A stretch of 64,000 bases of DNA from Epiperipatus broadwayi (lineage: Eukaryota; Onychophora; Udeonychophora; Euonychophora; Peripatidae): assembly GCA_028023455.1 (NCBI GenBank), contig JAQFVV010012423.1, forward strand, positions 4,940,269 to 5,004,268, written 5' to 3'. Under the pieces are notes generated by a model. That model searched no databases. It saw only the letters and a list, made by a program, of their open reading frames with translations, and had not been told where the DNA came from. The translations under genes and the position numbers were made by a program. Below, piece by piece: positions 59,801 through 64,000 of the stretch. Every line of letters begins with the position of its first letter. The first letter of the stretch is position 1.

Positions 59801-61486
59801 TATTCCCTTCTAATATTGTCTGCTAATATTTTCCCGCGCGACTTTCCCGATGTATCTTCTATATACTTTTATTCAAATATTCAGTAAATTTTTCTGTTTT
59901 CCATGGATCCATTTTCATTAAGTAATTTAATTTTATATTTTTTTAAATCAAGCATTTTCTCCAATGAACACTTTATAATATTTTTCTAATTCCTCTTAGA
60001 TAAAGTTTTTCGGTTCCTTTCCATAAAACACATAATAGCACTTTCATATTATTCTATAACTTTTTCTTTCTTTGAAATTCTGGTACTATCTTTTTATAAT
60101 ATCTCTTTTTAAAAGATAAACATTTTTTCTTCATTATTACTTTTATATAATTTTTCTTTATAATAAAAATGCATATTAAATTTTTCCATAGAGAAGAATA
60201 ACACAACTTCAAAGTAGCCTTATAAAATTTTGCGTCATAATTTTTTCCTGACGGCAAGTAACTTCTCTTTTAAGTTTTCATATAGCGTCCCAATTATATT
60301 TCTCTGAGTTATAATAATAATAAGTTTCTGGTTGAGCATAAATAAAGCTGTATTAAGACATTTTCCAAATATTTTTCCTTTAGCAATATTTTTAGGTATT
60401 TTTCCTTGTACTTCCATTTTACTGTAGGGTTTTTGGTTAAACTTGAATAAAATATCCTGGTAAGATAACTTTTAAAATTAGCAATCCATATAGAGGCAAT
60501 CAAAATATATTATATGTTACAAAAGAACTTTTAAAATAAATACAAAATTTTAAATTTATATCACTTTTCCAGCTACGGTGTTATCAGCTAAAAAATATGT
60601 TACTTTCCTTTTCACTTACACATTACTTCTCCCTTCCCGCTTCGTCTAATTTTTATATTTTTGTCTGCTAAATTACCTCCATTGATTGGTTATTGACTTT
60701 TTAGTGTGAACAAATTTACACATTTTAGTTTTATAACAGATTAGACTTTTAAAATAAAGAATTGATGACGTAATGTCTCAAATATTATTTAGACTAGTAT
60801 TTTTAAATTCAATTATAGTTTTATAAAAATTATTTAAACTTTAAAAACAATTATTAAAATAATATTTAATACTTCAACTTTTACTTTAAGGATCGATGGC
60901 AATTATATTTAGTTTCATAATTCACAAACTTTATTATTATTTTAACAAGCGTGTGTGAAGGTAGTCAATATACAGTCACGTGTTTACTAACTTTATCAAA
61001 TGATTTTTTATTTACGTCTCGGTCTAAATTACCAAAACTGATATATTTTATAAAAAAATTTGGAAAATAATTTTAAAATGTTGAACTAAATATAACTCTC
61101 ACCATCCCAAAATTTATTTTAAAATATCAGATTAAATTTGAATATTAAACATAATTATAACACTACATATAGCATTTATTTAATTTATTAGTTTTAAAAT
61201 ATTATACTCAAATTATTAATATACTTTTAAACTATTTATAGCTGTGTTATTTTATATGGCCAGCTTTTATAACCATAAGCAAGGATATAATTAAGCTTTA
61301 TTTAACTGTTTTCTTTTAAAATAATCTATTACACTTTTATATACCAGGTATTTTCAGCTTTAAATTGTACTATAAAATTTAATTATCCTACTATTATTTA
61401 TATATCATACAAATATAACTTAAAATTTAAATTTTTTTTTAGTAATTGACCTTTCTACCTTATTATGACCTACAAACAAGGGCACA
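56851..61486 (-). repeat. Putative 5' LTR of element 2 (about 4.6 kb)
   Basis: Bounded by the insertion edge (TGTGCCC at 61486) and the repeat shared with 53804-53865. No reading frame is credible in it. TTTATTAATAACATAAAC near 57770, complementary to AATAAA-type signals, may mark the polyadenylation region. 4.6 kb is very long for an LTR, so a further nested non-coding insert cannot be excluded. Confidence 0.5.
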
Positions 61487-61620
61487 ATATATATGAGTTT
61501 AAGATAGATTTTTTTTAATTTTCAATTTTTAATTCTTAAAAAAGAAGTTTTTATTTGCGAACTTTTATTCTTTTCATGTTTACTAATAAAAAAACAATTT
61601 AACATATGTATGTGCCTGTT

Positions 61621-61623
<3 letters not shown>
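61487..61623 (-). repeat. 5' LTR of element 1, start portion
   Basis: Continues 53803 after the insertion. GAGTTTAAGATAGATT and TTTTTATTTGCGAACTTTTA match 50904-50970 of the 3' LTR, ending CCTGTTACA at 61623, the TGTAAC start. Confidence 0.88.
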
Positions 61624-61658
<35 letters not shown>

Positions 61659-61660
61659 TT

Positions 61661-61694
<34 letters not shown>

Positions 61695-61700
61695 AACAGA
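61624..61700. repeat. (TA)n with an embedded perfect palindrome
   Basis: TA units run 61624-61653. Then TCTGTTGG (61655-61662), more TA units and CCAACAGA (61693-61700) form a perfect 46-bp inverted repeat that can extrude as a cruciform. The Ile/Tyr frames on both strands are artefacts. Confidence 0.92.
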
Positions 61701-62774
61701 AACTAAAATTAAGCACAGATGAAAAATATATGTTTACTCATCAAAGCTTAGATGTTATATTTCAAACTTTTTGGATTCTATGCTATTTTCTTTATATCAC
61801 TTTCAATCTTTTTTTTTTACCTTTCTGTCTTGGACACTAAATTTCATAAGTTCCTCATGTGGTCATACATATGACATTATGTGTTTTCATATTAGCACTC
61901 AAAATATATAAATATCTTAATTTTAAAAAGTCATGCTGAAGATAGGATCTCTTTGTTCATTATATGCATGAAATAACAAATATGATTTTCTTGACTGAAT
62001 TTCATATATCTCATATTAACTGATTTTCTTGAAACTGAATTTGGAATAGTTATATTAAATAATGTATGTTTGAGCACCCATATTTAGAAATTTAGTTTCC
62101 TTTTATAAAAATGAAGTGATGACGGTTAAAAAATGATCTTGTTATAAAATCTGAAAAGATAAAATTATAGCATGAATTGCTTATTAATGGGGTAAAAGTA
62201 ATTTCAATAAAAAATGATAATAGAGCAAAACTTTTGGTAGCAATAAAAATAAATACTTCAATTTTTTTTTATTAATACAGGTACATAAAATATGTGGATT
62301 ACATCTAATATGAACTATTCAATAACTAAGGAAAAGACTGTACTTATAATTAAGTATGTGACAAAATTTTAGATTAATACTACTGATCTTCATAAAACTC
62401 TTAGAAAAAAAATTAAGTAAACAGGTTGATGGCTAGCATTTTTTTGAAGTCCCAATCCTTGAGTAAAAAAAAAAAAACAATTATATGGTGCAGCTTCAGA
62501 GTAAATTATAACTAGCATTTCTATTTTTAGAATATTTAATTGCAATTAAAAAATAATATTAAAAATTAGTTTGTTTACTAGTGACATTTATTACATCAGT
62601 GTTTAATGATGGATGTTAAATTCAAAAAATTCACAAAGAAATATTTTATATTATCATAACAATACTTTTTAAAAGAGATGGTATTAAAAATACTAAATTA
62701 TAATGCTGATAATATATTTTATAAATAACTATAATAAATATTTAAATTCAAATTTAAAAAAGTAAATATCAGCG
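61701..62774. other. AT-rich DNA, no gene seen
   Basis: Nothing assignable. Confidence 0.5.
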
Positions 62775-63415
62775 TGTCATGTTTGAACATTCATAAATTT
62801 TAGCGTTAGCATATCGCTTATTAATTAAACTTATTTTATTTGTATTCATCAAATTGCCTCCTTAATTTTTCGGTTATTATGGTTTGTCTCTTCATGAAGA
62901 ATCTTAATATTTTCCAGATGTAAATTGAAAATAAACTCATATATTTTTTCTTGATCAAATAAAGTATATGTTGTTATTAAATCATTATCACTCTTAAACT
63001 TTTATAGTTTATATAAAAATTGCTGCTCAATTAATCTTTTCTCCAGATTACCGTCGATTAACTACGTCATATGAAGCTTTGCACTAAATATCATATTTTA
63101 TGTAAGTATAAGACTTCGTGCATAAATAAATCAAGGTGTAATGTTAGGTTAAAACTCAACTTTTATATAAAAGTACAAAAAGTAAGACTAATAATTATTT
63201 AATAATGACATCTGTTTTCCTTGATAATAATAAAAAAAAAATTTTTTCCCAATTTTTAACTGGAAAATACTAAGATTCTTCAAGAGAAGAAAAACCATAA
63301 TAATAATAAATTAAGACAACCCTTTTGATAAAATACAAATAGTATACCTTTAATTAATAAACAACGTTCTAATGTTAAAAATCACGAGCGTTGGAATATG
63401 ATCATAAGGCTTTCT
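62775..63415. repeat. Large imperfect inverted repeat (foldback)
   Basis: GGTTATTATGGTTTGTC..GAAGAATCTTAATATTTTCCAG (62870-62920) is complementary, with few changes, to CTGGAAAATACTAAGATTCTTC..AAAACCATAATAATAATA (63260-63310). Outside these, TTAGCG..CTTATTAATTAAA..TATTTGTATT (62800-62855) pairs with AATACAAATAGTATACC..TTAATTAATAA (63333-63362). The centre is about 300 bp and non-coding. An old foldback transposon is the likeliest reading. Confidence 0.65.
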
Positions 63416-63702
63416 TCAGATAATTTTGAATTTAAAAGGTATTTCAGTTGAAAAAAGCTGAGAGATTAACTGAAAATACTTCAATGGTTTTTATACTTAT
63501 TTATAAAATATATTATCACTGTTATAGTTTATTATTTCTATTACAGTTTTATTACAATAATTATTCTATGATGGACATTTTTATTTATATATGTGTGTGT
63601 GTTCAAATATTAACTTTTTAATAGCCTGATTTAGGTAAAGTAATGCAGAAATATTGAAAAATTCCAGTGATAATCTAATTGCCAGTAAATGAAAAATATA
63701 GA

Positions 63703-63955
63703 ATGAGCCACCTACACTTTAGCTTTGATCATATATAAGCATACTATTTACTGACAAACTTACATACAGAGTGTGATATATACTAACACAATTTCAACAT
63801 AACCATGAACTATTCTAAAATCGCTATAATTAGATGGAAGGACTGAGTTACTAATTAGATATATTGATTTCACAATAGCCTATAATTGTCATGAAATAAG
63901 TAGGTCAAAAATGGTATGCTTATATCTGATCAAAGCTAAAGCATAGGTGGCTCAT
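63703..63955. mobile_element. MITE with about 43-bp terminal inverted repeats
   Basis: ATGAGCCACCTA, then CTTTAGCTTTGATCA and TATAAGCATAC (63703-63745), is the inverted copy of GTATGCTTATA, TGATCAAAGCTAAAG and TAGGTGGCTCAT (63913-63955) with about three mismatches. The interior (about 167 bp) is non-coding. The flanks show no clear target duplication, so the superfamily is open. Confidence 0.8.
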
Positions 63956-64000
63956 TTTACATTTTATATTTATTCACAATTGGTTTACATATAACTCACT

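Larger units (their letters stand above)
53804..61486 (-). mobile_element. LTR retrotransposon 2: Gag only, long LTR, no pol
   Basis: It interrupts the 5' LTR of element 1 within TATATATAT, so its target duplication is hidden in the TA run. Minus-strand order: putative 5' LTR from TGTGCCC at 61486 to GGTTAGA at 56851, primer-binding-like site, about 660-bp leader, coiled-coil ORF, Gag ORF, then a stub of about 60 bp that repeats the LTR's end. Protease, RT, RNase H and integrase are absent. Either a deletion removed pol and most of the 3' LTR after insertion, or it copied as a Gag-only element. Confidence 0.78.
48933..61623 (-). mobile_element. LTR retrotransposon 1 (TGTAAC family), internally deleted, with nested element
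   Basis: Minus-strand order: 5' LTR (61623-61487 and 53803-51745, split by a 7.7-kb insertion), primer-binding-like site, about 690 bp of internal remnant, then 3' LTR (51030-48933). The two LTRs are near-identical through about 2 kb. The solo LTR at 29.8-32.0 kb is the same family. Gag and pol are entirely gone. The 3' LTR lacks its last roughly 67 bp, so no target duplication can be checked. Confidence 0.85.

Overview
The window is about 75% A+T and looks like intergenic or intronic DNA from an invertebrate animal nuclear genome. I found no bacterial-type genes, rRNA, true tRNA gene or CRISPR array, and no securely identifiable host gene. The best host-exon candidate is a weak one at 23.3-23.5 kb on the minus strand. 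Nearly everything recognisable is a transposable element. The mix (RTE and SGNH-type LINEs, Penelope-like elements, a BED-finger hAT, long-LTR Gag elements, tRNA SINEs) fits arthropods and several other invertebrates, so I cannot name the species.

Layout. 0.7-1.5, 20.1-20.7, 24.3-24.7 and 26.2-26.9 kb hold four copies of one Penelope-type terminal repeat (pLTR). Each has an inverted part joined to a direct part, and together they carry six hammerhead-ribozyme motifs. Short pieces of the same repeat lie at 7.1 and 9.1 kb. Decayed Penelope RT/GIY-YIG reading frames lie at 9.7-10.6 (-), 23.6-24.0 (+), 27.0-27.4 (-) and 45.2-46.9 kb. A 494-bp hAT deletion derivative is at 11.0-11.5 kb. An apparently intact, full-length 3.2-kb RTE LINE occupies 15.5-18.7 kb. 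A foldback MITE is at 19.6-20.0 kb. tRNA-derived SINEs lie at 25.7 and 34.9 kb, the latter with a perfect 14-bp target duplication. 29.6-33.4 kb is a second, unrelated hammerhead-bearing repeat of about 500 bp in tandem and inverted copies. One of its ribozymes is split by a 2.2-kb solo LTR with a 7-bp target duplication. 36.1-40.2 kb is a decayed LINE with an SGNH-esterase-like ORF1, endonuclease and RT. 40.7-43.4 kb is an older RTE copy on the minus strand. 48.9-61.6 kb is a minus-strand LTR element of the same family as the solo LTR. Its 5' LTR is interrupted by a second, 7.7-kb LTR element that keeps two Gag-type reading frames but no pol and only a stub of its 3' LTR. The last kilobase holds a large foldback and a 253-bp MITE.

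The most interesting content is the self-cleaving RNA. Two sequence-unrelated repeat families in 64 kb carry type I hammerhead folds with very short stem III, in tandem or inverted arrangements like those of Penelope pLTRs and animal retrozymes. The motif at 33202-33256 keeps every core nucleotide and has extended, paired stem I and stem II. The one at 1337-1378 is the best preserved of the Penelope set. All of this was read by eye; no database or folding program was run.
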